A program made the translations under genes and the position numbers. A stretch of 64,000 bases of DNA from Variovorax sp. J22G73 (GTDB taxonomy: Bacteria; Pseudomonadota; Gammaproteobacteria; Burkholderiales; Burkholderiaceae_C): NCBI RefSeq assembly GCF_030317035.1, contig NZ_JASZYK010000001.1, positions 1,240,001-1,304,000 on the forward strand, read 5' to 3'. Positions 17,429 through 24,773 of the stretch are shown here, piece after piece. Every line of letters starts with the position of its first letter. Position 1 is the first letter of the stretch. The notes beneath the pieces were generated by a model. The model was given only the letters and a program-made list of their open reading frames with translations, did not search any database and was not told where the DNA came from.

Positions 17429-17779
17429 TCAGGCGTGCGCGAGGATGTTGACCAGCTTGCCGAACGGATCGCGCACGTAGAAGCGGCGCACGCCCCATGG
17501 CTCGTCGACGGGGCCGTATTCGATCGCGAAGCCTGCCGCTTTCATCCGCGCCAAAGCAGTGTCCACGTCGTCGACTTCGATGGACAGGTCGGGCACCGGC
17601 GTGCCCGAGCCGCCTTCGGACGCGATGCTGAGCTGCACCGTCATGTCCGCCTGCGAGCCATAGGTCTGGATCCAGCCGTGGTCCATCAGCAGGTCGAGGC
17701 CGAGCACGTCCTTGTAGAACACGGCGGCGCGTGCCGGATCGGGTGCCGCGATGTTGGCAACGATGCGTTTGACTTTCAT
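17429..17779 (-). CDS. VOC (glyoxalase/bleomycin-resistance) family protein
   Basis: A 116-residue single VOC domain: start MKVKRIVANIAAPDPARAAVFYKDVLGLDLLMDHGW, middle LSIEVDDVDTALARMKAAGFAIEYGP, end RRFYVRDPFGKLVNILAHA with the terminal Glu of metal sites replaced by Asn (VNILAH). The family includes metal-dependent lyases, dioxygenases and resistance proteins, and function cannot be assigned. The ATG at 17779 overlaps the stop of the 101-residue gene by four bases, so an upstream-extended start is unlikely. Confidence 0.87.
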   Translation of the reverse strand: MKVKRIVANIAAPDPARAAVFYKDVLGLDLLMDHGWIQTYGSQADMTVQLSIASEGGSGTPVPDLSIEVDDVDTALARMKAAGFAIEYGPVDEPWGVRRFYVRDPFGKLVNILAHA

Positions 17780-18081
17780 TGCTCGGGCTTCGTCATGGCG
17801 AAGGTTTGCGGCTGGCCGTCGCGCTCGACATGGAGCAGGCCGTCTTCGATGCGGATGCGGCTCCACCGCTCGACGCGTTCGTTGCCATGCAGGATCTCGA
17901 CGCTGTCTTCGGACACCACGCGGTAGTCGAGCAGCGGCGCTGCCACGGGGCCGTTCTTCTCGCCGAGGATGGCGGTCACGCGGCCGGCGGCGTTGAAGTG
18001 GTAGATGTTGACGAGGGTGTCGGAGACGAGGTCGAAGGTGTGGTCGACGAGCAAGGGGAGGGGGAGGGGGGTGAGGGTCAT
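17776..18081 (-). CDS. Conserved hypothetical protein, 101 residues
   Basis: Not recognised. It has no signal peptide or TM segment, and is predicted to be a small beta-rich cytoplasmic protein (FNAAGRVTAILGEKNGP, DGLLHVERDGQPQTFAM). It is real by codon use and by its ATGA overlap with the VOC gene, with which it must be co-translated. A run of CCCTTG/CCCCTCCCC-type codons after the start gives LTPLPLPLL. Confidence 0.65.
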   Translation of the reverse strand: MTLTPLPLPLLVDHTFDLVSDTLVNIYHFNAAGRVTAILGEKNGPVAAPLLDYRVVSEDSVEILHGNERVERWSRIRIEDGLLHVERDGQPQTFAMTKPEQ

Positions 18082-18175
18082 GCGTGCTTTCGTTGAGGGT
18101 CCGGCATGGCTGAACCTTGCGGAATATAGGGCACCCCTCGACCGCTCGACGCTTCAGCCGTCGACCACTCAGGCT

Positions 18176-18859
18176 TTAGCCTTCGACCCGCCGGTACGTC
18201 AGCAACCGCCCCCGGTACGCCGCCTGGCTCACGCTTGCCAGCTGGTCCAGCCGCTCCTCGCACATGCCGAAGCCCTCGTCGGCCATCTGGCGGTTGAAGG
18301 CGGGGCGGTTGCCGCGGTCGGGGTCGACGATCCACACCTCGGCGGCTGGGCTGGTGTGGCGGCCGATGAAGGCGGCGAGCAGGCCCTTGGCGTCGCGCTC
18401 GTACAGCAGGTCGCTGCCGATCACGAGGTCGAACAGGCCGTGCACGTCGCCGTCGGCGCCGGTCTCGCGCATGCCCCAGTGGCCGCGGCGGTACTTCATG
18501 GGCGGCAGGGCGTTCAGTCGCAGGTTCTCCAGCAGGAAGCCGGCGGCGAGCGGGTGGCAGTCGCTGGCGGTCATGTCGTTGCCGCGGCGGTGGCCGACCA
18601 GGCTGGCCAGCCCCAGGCCGCAGCCGATCTCGAGCACGCGCGCCCCGCGCACCACCGGGTGCGCGGCCATGCGCGCGGCCAGTTGCGCGCCCGAGGGCCA
18701 CAGCAGCCCGAACATGGGCCACGACGCCGAAGAGATGCCCTGCGCGGCGGCCATGCCCAGGGGGTCGGAGAACTGCTGGCGGTCGAGCAGCGAGCGAATG
18801 ACGAGGTCGTCGGCACCCGCGATGGCGATGCGCTCCAGCTTGAGTAGATAGCCCGGCAT
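18176..18859 (-). CDS. Class I SAM-dependent methyltransferase (lysine/NNMT-like group)
   Basis: A 227-residue methyltransferase. The segment GLLWPSGAQLAARMA precedes motif I VLEIGCGLGLASLVG, with later FDLVIGSDLLYE. This order (WPSG, then EIGCGLG, then GSDLLYE) is that of the Methyltransf_16 group containing eukaryotic METTL20/21-type protein lysine methyltransferases and bacterial ETF-beta methyltransferases. Substrate unknown. It is monocistronic; the 94-base gap before the next minus-strand gene holds no terminator that I can see. Confidence 0.83.
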   Translation of the reverse strand: MPGYLLKLERIAIAGADDLVIRSLLDRQQFSDPLGMAAAQGISSASWPMFGLLWPSGAQLAARMAAHPVVRGARVLEIGCGLGLASLVGHRRGNDMTASDCHPLAAGFLLENLRLNALPPMKYRRGHWGMRETGADGDVHGLFDLVIGSDLLYERDAKGLLAAFIGRHTSPAAEVWIVDPDRGNRPAFNRQMADEGFGMCEERLDQLASVSQAAYRGRLLTYRRVEG

Positions 18860-19071
18860 CGAAGGGGTGCGGGGTCTCGCGTGCGAGGCCCCAGTGCTGC
18901 AAAGGTGGGCCAGTATGCGCCCTGGTCCAGCACTCTGGCCCGCTCACGCTGGCCTAAGCGTTCCGTCACGCGCGCGTAATGCAATCGTCACCCGTGCCTA
19001 AGCTGCCACTCACGGGCCGGTAAGAGCGGCGTCCTAGAGTGAAAACACCGTCATCACTCAAGGAGACAACC

Positions 19072-19419
19072 ATGAGAGTCCGTACCGCAACCCTGTGCAT
19101 CGCCGCCGTGCCGGCGCTGGTGCTCGCGTCGTTCGCGCATGCCAACGGCTTCGCCGACCCCGACTATCCGCAGGCCTCGCATTCGACGATGTCGCGCGAC
19201 GCGGTGGCCGCCGACGCCATGCGCGCGAACAACAGCATGCATTCGACCGAAGTGCTCGAGTCGCAAGTGGCCACGCCGGTCTCGGGGCTGGACCGCGCGC
19301 AGGTGCAGGCCGAAGCCGTTCGTGCGAACAACAGCATGCATCCGACCGAGGTGCTGGAGTCGCAGGTGCAGGCGCCTGTGGCATCGGGAAGCCTGCCGGC
19401 AAGCAACAGCGGCGAATAG
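19072..19419 (+). CDS. Small secreted DUF4148-like protein with duplicated segment
   Basis: A 115-residue protein with a signal peptide (VRTATLCIAAVPALVLASFAHA) and the DUF4148 motif LDRAQVQAEAVRANN. The segment RANNSMHSTEVLESQV (about residues 45-60) is repeated almost exactly as RANNSMHPTEVLESQV (about 84-99), an internal duplication. AAGGAGAC lies six to thirteen bases before the ATG. The function of the group is unknown. The ATG at 19072 is chosen over an in-frame one at 19039, which lacks a ribosome site and would bury the signal. Confidence 0.82.
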   Translation: MRVRTATLCIAAVPALVLASFAHANGFADPDYPQASHSTMSRDAVAADAMRANNSMHSTEVLESQVATPVSGLDRAQVQAEAVRANNSMHPTEVLESQVQAPVASGSLPASNSGE

Positions 19420-19520
19420 GCGGGCTGCGCGCAAGAGCGACGCAAGAGGGCCGCGAGGGCGCCGCGGCAGGGTGCCGCGGTGCACGAAACCGCCATCGAG
19501 GGCGGGTAAGCTCGCGGCCC

Positions 19521-20534
19521 ATGAAGCGCAACAGCACCCCCGGCACTCCCGCATCTTCCAGCGGCAAGGCAGCTGCCGTCGGCAGCAAGGCATCAGCCGC
19601 CAGCAGCAAGAATTCGGCGGCGGCATCGACGACCGCCGCCGCTCCTTACCCCACCGCTTTCCCGGCATCGCCCGACGGGCCCGACGTGCAGGTGTCCGCC
19701 GTGCTCGCGCGCATCCAGGCCCTGTGGTCCTCGCTGGGCCCGGTGGGCCAGCGCATCGCGGACTTCATCGTGAAGAACCCGCGCGAGGTGGTGCACATGT
19801 CGGTAAGCGAAGTGGCCGAGCGCACGGGCTCCAGCGAAGGCAGCATCGTCGGCCTGTGCAAGAACCTGGGCGCCACCGGCTTCCAGCAGATCAAGATCGC
19901 GCTGGCGCAGGAGCTGGTGCGCCCGGTGCAGTTCATTCATGAAGACCTCGACCCGCAGGACAACGCCACGGCGGTGATCCGCAAGATCTTCAACAGCAAC
20001 GTGCAGACGCTGCACGACACCGAGGCCACGCTCGACGCCAAGGCGATGGAGCGCGCGGTGAAGCTGTTTCGCAAGGCCGAGCGCATCGAGATCTACGGCA
20101 TCGGCAGCTCGGCCACCATCGCCGAGGACGCGCACTACCGCATGCTGCGCATCGGCCTGAACGTGAAGCTGGCGGTCGACTCGCACGTGCAGGCCATCAG
20201 CGCATCGCTCACCGACGCGAAGACGGCGGTGCTCACCATTTCGCATTCGGGCAGTTCGCACGAGACGGTGACGGCCACGCGGCTGGCGAAGGAGGCGGGC
20301 GCGTCGACGGTGTGCATCACCAACTTCGGCAAGTCGCCGATCCAGGCCTATGCCGACGTGCTGCTGTTCACCATGGCGCGCGAAACCAACTTTCGTACCG
20401 AGGCGATGACCAGCCGGCTCGCGCAGCTGGCCATCATCGACGTGCTCATCGCCTGCCTGGCGCTGTCGGACTACGACGCCTCGGTGCGCACGCTGCGCCA
20501 GACCTTCGACGTGCTATCGCTCAAGCGGTACTGA
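19521..20534 (+). CDS. RpiR-family transcriptional regulator (HTH + SIS)
   Basis: A 337-residue regulator. An Ala/Ser-rich low-complexity tail covers residues 1-50. It is followed by the RpiR HTH (PVGQRIADFIVKNPREVVHMSVSEVAERTGSSEGSIVGLCKNLG) and a SIS sugar-phosphate domain from about 165 (IEIYGIGSSATIAEDA, ISHSGSSHETV). SIS domains sense phosphosugars or phosphorylated amines. It lies tail-to-tail with a HAD phosphatase gene, overlapping 21 bases, and 1 kb before phnDCE. Control of the phosphatase and/or phosphonate genes is a reasonable guess. Confidence 0.92.
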   Translation: MKRNSTPGTPASSSGKAAAVGSKASAASSKNSAAASTTAAAPYPTAFPASPDGPDVQVSAVLARIQALWSSLGPVGQRIADFIVKNPREVVHMSVSEVAERTGSSEGSIVGLCKNLGATGFQQIKIALAQELVRPVQFIHEDLDPQDNATAVIRKIFNSNVQTLHDTEATLDAKAMERAVKLFRKAERIEIYGIGSSATIAEDAHYRMLRIGLNVKLAVDSHVQAISASLTDAKTAVLTISHSGSSHETVTATRLAKEAGASTVCITNFGKSPIQAYADVLLFTMARETNFRTEAMTSRLAQLAIIDVLIACLALSDYDASVRTLRQTFDVLSLKRY

Positions 20535-21404
20535 AGCGGGACTGAAGCGGTAGTGGGGCGGCGCCTCGACCGCCTCCGTTTTTTCCGCCTCCGTTTTTTC
20601 CGCCGGCATGGCGAACAGCCCCGCCACCGAAGGCGCGACCGCGCCGCTGGCCGTGCCCACCAGCACGCACGCCATGCCCAGCCGCGCGGCGCCTTCGGCG
20701 TCGGTGAGCGGGTTGTCGCCGACCACCACGGTGTCTTCGGCGCTTGCGCCCAGGCAACGCAGGCCTTCCTCGAACAGCAGCGGCGCGGGCTTGCCGACCA
20801 CGCGCCAGGGCTGCACGCCGCTGGCCGCCACCACGGCCGCGAGCAGTGCGCCGGTCTCGGGCACCACGCGGCCCTGCGGGCCCGGGTGCGTGGCGTCGGC
20901 GTTGCTCACGACCAGGCGCGCGCCGCGCAGCAGCTCGTTCACCACCAGCGCGAGCCGCGCGTGGCTGAACTGCATGTCGAGCGCGAGCAGCACGAACTCG
21001 GCGCCGGCCTGCACCTGCTGGCAGCCCAGCGAGCGCGCGAAGCGCTGCAGCGCCGGGCTCGCGGCCAGCAGCACGCGCGCGCCGGGGTGCTCGCGCGCCA
21101 GTTGCCGCACCGCCAGTTCGCCCGCCAGCACGATGCGCTCGGGCGGCACGCGCAGCCCGAGCCGGCGCAGGCGTTGCGCCAGGCCTGGCGCGGTGTGCGT
21201 GGAGTTGTTCGACACGATGGCGTAGCGCCCGTCGAAATGCGCCAGCAACTCGGCCGCGCCCGCAATGGGCTCCTGCTGGCGCACCAGCGTGCCGTCGAGG
21301 TCGACCAGCAGGTGGCGGGCCCGCGCCAGGCGGGCATGGGTGACCACGCTGCCTCGGCTGTCATGGGCTGCGGTGGTCCCGGGTGTAAGGGGGTTCGTGC
21401 TCAT
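20514..21404 (-). CDS. HAD-IIA family hydrolase (NagD/phosphoglycolate phosphatase-like)
   Basis: A 296-residue cytoplasmic phosphatase. HAD motif I is LVDLDGTL, motif II VSNNST, motif III Lys in VGKPAPLLFEEG and motif IV VVGDNPLTDAEGA. The C2 cap lies between II and III, as in NagD and AraL. Substrate unknown; neighbours (RpiR, PhnDCE) suggest a phospho-organic compound. The C-terminal tail contains AEKTEAEKTEA, produced by a 15-base tandem repeat in the DNA. Its end overlaps the end of the RpiR gene by 21 bases. Confidence 0.88.
   Translation of the reverse strand: MSTNPLTPGTTAAHDSRGSVVTHARLARARHLLVDLDGTLVRQQEPIAGAAELLAHFDGRYAIVSNNSTHTAPGLAQRLRRLGLRVPPERIVLAGELAVRQLAREHPGARVLLAASPALQRFARSLGCQQVQAGAEFVLLALDMQFSHARLALVVNELLRGARLVVSNADATHPGPQGRVVPETGALLAAVVAASGVQPWRVVGKPAPLLFEEGLRCLGASAEDTVVVGDNPLTDAEGAARLGMACVLVGTASGAVAPSVAGLFAMPAEKTEAEKTEAVEAPPHYRFSPASVPLER
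20571..20600. repeat. 15-base tandem duplication in HAD gene tail
   Basis: Two exact copies of CGCCTCCGTTTTTTC stand in tandem inside the last codons of the HAD gene and encode the AEKTE repeat. A T6 run in each copy makes slippage possible. A change by a whole unit keeps the frame. Confidence 0.8.
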
Positions 21405-21459
21405 GGCGGCGGATTGTATTGAACATTGCTCAGTGGTTTATTGAATTTGGAGTGAGCAA

Positions 21460-21477
21460 ATTTCATTTGCTTGTCAT
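21460..21477 (+). promoter_or_regulatory. Pho-box-like site upstream of phnD
   Basis: ATTTCAT-TTGC-TTGTCAT matches the CTGTCAT-N4-CTGTCAT PhoB half-site pattern at 5 of 7 and 6 of 7 bases, 64 bases before the phnD start. It is consistent with phosphate-starvation control of the transporter, which is a sequence match only. Confidence 0.45.
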
Positions 21478-21541
21478 CTTCGTTTTCTAAAGTTCCGGGC
21501 ATCGGCTACCGAACCAGCCCCCGAAACGAAAGAAACGCACC

Positions 21542-22477
21542 ATGAAAAAGCTCCTGGCCCTTGCCTCCGCCGCCGTCTCGCTGACCGCCGCGCTCTCCCT
21601 GCCGGCGCAGGCCCAGTCCGTGGCCGACGGCTCGCCCGCGCATCCGCTGCGCGTGCTGCTGATTCCGGCCGACGGCGGCACCGAGTCGGGCACCAAGGCC
21701 GACTACGCGCCGGTGTTCAACGCCATCACGCGCACCACGGGCCTGAACTTCGACCTGAAGGTGGGCCAGTCTTATGGCGCCGTGGTCGAGGGCATGTGCA
21801 ACCAGCTCGCGGACATCGCCTTCTTCGGTCCGGTGGCCTACGTGCAGGCCCACAAGCGCGGCTGCGCGCAGCTGCTGGCCGTGGGTGTCGAGAAGGGCGC
21901 CTCGGTGTACTACGCGGGCATGTTCGCCAAGGCGAGCGCGCCCATTGCGGGCATCAACGACGTGAAGGGCAAGCGCGTGGCCTTCGGCGACGTCAACTCG
22001 GCGTCGAGCTTCACCTTCCAGGTCGCGATGCTGATGGACGCGGGCATGGACCCGGCGCGCGACCTGTCGGCCATTCGCATGACCGGCAGCCACGCCAGCA
22101 GCCTGGCCGCGCTGGTGCAGGACCAGGTCGACGTGGCCTCGCTGTCGTTCGACTCTTACGAGAAGGCGGTGAAGCAGGGCGCGGTCGATCCGAAGACGGT
22201 GAAGGTCATTGCCAGGAGCATGGCCATTCCGTACCCGCCGCTCGCGCTCAACTCGAAGCTGCCCGAGCCGCTGAAGGCGAAGCTGAAGGACGCCTTCCAG
22301 ACCGTGAACAAGGCCCCCGGCATCACGCCCGACATGATCCGCGGCTACGGCGGCGGCAAGATCGACGGCTACGACACCAAATTTTCCGAAGACGAGTTCA
22401 ACGTGGCGGCCGAGAAACTGGGCCTGCTCACCGACGAGCTCAAGGGCCGCATCCTGGCCAAGGCCGCGCAGCGCTGA
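21542..22477 (+). CDS. phnD: Phosphonate/phosphite-type ABC transporter substrate-binding protein
   Basis: Periplasmic receptor of 311 residues. Sec signal MKKLLALASAAVSLTAALSLPAQAQ, then PLRVLLIPADGGTESGTKADYAPVFNAITRTTGL, the PhnD family opening, with FFGPVAYVQA and the GKRVAFGDVNSASSFTFQ segment that lines the phosphonate pocket. It binds phosphonate, phosphite or a similar oxyanion; sequence does not tell which. It is the first gene of a phnDCE operon 16 bases before phnC, with a Pho-box-like site upstream. Confidence 0.92.
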   Translation: MKKLLALASAAVSLTAALSLPAQAQSVADGSPAHPLRVLLIPADGGTESGTKADYAPVFNAITRTTGLNFDLKVGQSYGAVVEGMCNQLADIAFFGPVAYVQAHKRGCAQLLAVGVEKGASVYYAGMFAKASAPIAGINDVKGKRVAFGDVNSASSFTFQVAMLMDAGMDPARDLSAIRMTGSHASSLAALVQDQVDVASLSFDSYEKAVKQGAVDPKTVKVIARSMAIPYPPLALNSKLPEPLKAKLKDAFQTVNKAPGITPDMIRGYGGGKIDGYDTKFSEDEFNVAAEKLGLLTDELKGRILAKAAQR

Positions 22478-22493
22478 GCGGGCAGGGCACGCC

Positions 22494-23336
22494 ATGCTGA
22501 ATTTCGAATCGGTCGCCATGCGCTATGCCGACGGCACGCAGGCGCTCGGCGGCGTCTCGCTGCAGGTGCCCGCGGGGCAGTTCTGCGTGGTGCTGGGCTC
22601 TTCGGGCGCGGGCAAGTCGACGCTGCTGCGCATGGCCAACGGGCTGGTGAAGCCCACGCGCGGCACGGTGCAGGTCGAGGGCGTGCGCATCGCGGCCGAT
22701 TCGCTGGCCCGCATCCGCCCGCGCATCGGCATGATCCACCAGCAGTTCAACCTGGTCATGCGTTCGTCGGTGGCCGACAACGTGCTTGCCGGTGCGCTGC
22801 CGGCCATGCCGACCTGGCGCGCGCTGCTGGGGCTGTTCACCGACGAAGCACGCCGCAAGGCCTGCGAGCTCGTCGAATCGGTGGGCCTGCAGGAGCAGCA
22901 CCTGTTGCGCCGCGTGAGCGAGCTTTCGGGCGGGCAGCAGCAGCGCGTGGGCATTGCGCGCGCCTTCATGCTCGAGCCGCCGCTGGTGCTGGCCGACGAG
23001 CCCGTGGCCAGCCTCGACCCGCAGACCAGCCACGACGTGCTCTCGCTGCTGCGCACGCAGGCGCGCGAGCGCGGCACCACGGTGCTGTGCAGCCTGCACC
23101 AGATCGAGCTGGCCTGCGAGTTCGCCGACCGCATCGTCGCGCTGCGCCACGGCGCGGTGGTGTTCGACGGGGCACCGGGCGCCTTCGATCCGCAGGTGTT
23201 CGATGCGATCTATGGACGCGAGCCCGTGCCCGTGCCCATGCCCGTGCCCGTACCTGCCGTGAGGTCCGGCGACCATGCCGCGGAACCCGAGGCCGCGCTC
23301 CCGCTGCACGCCGGCGCCCTGGAGCTGGCGCAATGA
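22494..23336 (+). CDS. phnC: Phosphonate-type ABC transporter ATP-binding protein
   Basis: ATPase of 280 residues. Walker A GSSGAGKST at about 35-43, Q-loop IHQQFNLVMRSSVADNVLAG (PhnC type), signature LSGGQQQRVGIARAF and Walker B LVLADEPVASLDP. The normal domain ends near residue 240. A proline-rich tail follows (PVPVPMPVPVP, from hexanucleotide repeats) and is not part of the ABC fold. It overlaps phnE by four bases (ATGA). Confidence 0.94.
   Translation: MLNFESVAMRYADGTQALGGVSLQVPAGQFCVVLGSSGAGKSTLLRMANGLVKPTRGTVQVEGVRIAADSLARIRPRIGMIHQQFNLVMRSSVADNVLAGALPAMPTWRALLGLFTDEARRKACELVESVGLQEQHLLRRVSELSGGQQQRVGIARAFMLEPPLVLADEPVASLDPQTSHDVLSLLRTQARERGTTVLCSLHQIELACEFADRIVALRHGAVVFDGAPGAFDPQVFDAIYGREPVPVPMPVPVPAVRSGDHAAEPEAALPLHAGALELAQ
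23223..23252 (+). repeat. Hexanucleotide repeat in phnC tail
   Basis: Five tandem six-base units CCCGTG, CCCGTG, CCCATG, CCCGTG, CCCGTA encode Pro-Val/Pro-Met dipeptides after the ABC domain. Unit gain or loss keeps the frame. Confidence 0.8.
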
Positions 23337-24331
23337 ACCGCCCCGCATCCGCCTGGAACCTGCCGCGCCCCTACGGCGCGCGCAGCCTTGCCGTGCTGCT
23401 GCTCGTGCTGGTGCTCGGCTACTTCGCCGGCCAGCGCGTGGAAATGGGCCGCATGCTGTCGCTCACCGGCGAAGGCGTGCTCGCGGCGGTCGGCCTGCGC
23501 GAGCAGTCGCAGGTGCTCTCGGGGCTGGGCACCATCGCGCGCTCGCTCTTTCCGCCGCAGGTCTCGGAGCGCACCGAGGTCGCGCGCATCGAGGGCTTCG
23601 ACCGCAACCGGCTGCCCTGGTTCTCGCATGTGGAAACGGTGGAAACGCGCGAGCCCAAGCTCAACCCGCAGACGCTGCAGATGGAAGAACGCGTCGACAC
23701 CCGCGAAGAGCTGGTGGAGCCCTTCGGCTACCTCTGGCACGTGGCGGTGAAGATGCTGGAGACCTTCGAGATCGCCATCTGGGCCACGCTGCTGGCCATC
23801 GTGCTGAGCGCGCCGCTGGCCTGGTGCAGCGCGAAGAACTACACGCCGAACCGCGTCGTGTACACGCTGGCGCGCAGCGTGGTCGGCCTGTGCCGCGCGG
23901 TGCCCGAGCTGGTGAGCGCGCTGTTCCTGGTGCTGGCCTACGGCTTCGGTCCCATCGCCGGCGTGCTGGCGCTGGCGCTGCACTCGGCGGGCTTCCTGGG
24001 CAAGTTCTACGCGGAAGACATCGAGACCGCCGACGACAAGCCGCAGGAAGCACTGCGCGCCATCGGCGCGAACAGGTTGAAGGTGATGCGCTTCGCGGTG
24101 CTGCCGCAGGTGATGCCGCAGTTCATCGCCTACACGCTGTACGTGCTCGACCGCAACGTGCGCATGGCCACGGTGGTGGGGCTGGTGGGCGCGGGCGGCA
24201 TCGGGCAGGAGCTGAAGGGCCGCTACGACATGTACAACTACGCGCACGTCGGCACCATCCTCATCGCCATCTTCCTCACGGTGCTGGTGCTCGACCGTCT
24301 CGCAGCGCGCCTGCGCAGCCGCTATGCCTGA
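23333..24331 (+). CDS. phnE: Phosphonate-type ABC transporter permease with extended first loop
   Basis: Inner-membrane permease of 332 residues, longer than typical PhnE (about 260-290). TM1 lies at about 18-36. A loop of about 100 residues follows (IEGFDRNRLPWFSHVET, LNPQTLQMEERVDTREEL). The conserved core comes next (FGYLWHVAVKMLETFEIAIWATLLAIVLSAPLAW) and the EAA loop EALRAIGANRLKVMRFAVLPQVMP, which docks to PhnC. It ends the phnDCE operon. No C-P lyase or phosphonatase gene is in the window, so only uptake is evident here. Confidence 0.92.
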   Translation: MNRPASAWNLPRPYGARSLAVLLLVLVLGYFAGQRVEMGRMLSLTGEGVLAAVGLREQSQVLSGLGTIARSLFPPQVSERTEVARIEGFDRNRLPWFSHVETVETREPKLNPQTLQMEERVDTREELVEPFGYLWHVAVKMLETFEIAIWATLLAIVLSAPLAWCSAKNYTPNRVVYTLARSVVGLCRAVPELVSALFLVLAYGFGPIAGVLALALHSAGFLGKFYAEDIETADDKPQEALRAIGANRLKVMRFAVLPQVMPQFIAYTLYVLDRNVRMATVVGLVGAGGIGQELKGRYDMYNYAHVGTILIAIFLTVLVLDRLAARLRSRYA

Positions 24332-24358
24332 GCCCTGACGTCCTCGCGCGCCGGAAGT

Positions 24359-24377
24359 GCCCACGGTCGCCGTGGGC
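24359..24377. terminator. Hairpin downstream of phnE
   Basis: GCCCACGG-tcg-CCGTGGGC is a perfect eight-base-pair stem with a three-base loop, 28 bases after the phnE stop. It has no T tract, so it is a possible transcript-end stabiliser or weak terminator. Confidence 0.4.
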
Positions 24378-24492
24378 CACAGCGCGCCACACCCCTGAAT
24401 TTCTTCACGCCGGTGCAACCCCCAGGGGGCTGCTCGGCCCCGCCTCGCCCGTCGTTCGTCCCACGTCCCCTCTTCGATCAAAGGAAATTGTC

Positions 24493-24693
24493 ATGACCCC
24501 ACGTGCCTCCCGCCATGGCTTCGTCGCTTCGGCCGCGGCCGGTCTCCTGCTGTGCCTGAGCCTGGCCGCCTGTGGCGGCGGCGGGGGTGGTGGCGGTGTG
24601 CCGGTGCTGCCGCCCGCCGGCACCACGCCGCCGACCACCGCACCGCAGCAACCCGACCAGCCGGCCGCGCCGGCCCTGAAGTGCGCGCCCTGA
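24493..24693 (+). CDS. Small putative lipoprotein with poly-glycine linker
   Basis: A 66-residue peptide. Signal ending LSLAAC with lipobox cysteine at 27, followed at once by eight glycines, then a Pro/Thr-rich stretch ending LKCAP. An AAGGAAATTG ribosome site precedes the ATG. No known family. Similar tiny lipoproteins with a glycine run after the cysteine are common in Comamonadaceae. It sits 80 bases before the phospholipase C gene and may be co-transcribed with it. Confidence 0.6.
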   Translation: MTPRASRHGFVASAAAGLLLCLSLAACGGGGGGGGVPVLPPAGTTPPTTAPQQPDQPAAPALKCAP

Positions 24694-24773
24694 ACTCTGC
24701 GCACTGAGCCGTTCGCCTTCATCCATCGACCTGCCTCCCATTTTTTGTTTTTGCCCGCGTTGAAAGGCTCCCC

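Noticed and set aside
24694..24773. Pho box upstream of phospholipase C
   Set aside because: No two CTGTCAT-like half sites with correct spacing were seen; only the phnD upstream site fits.
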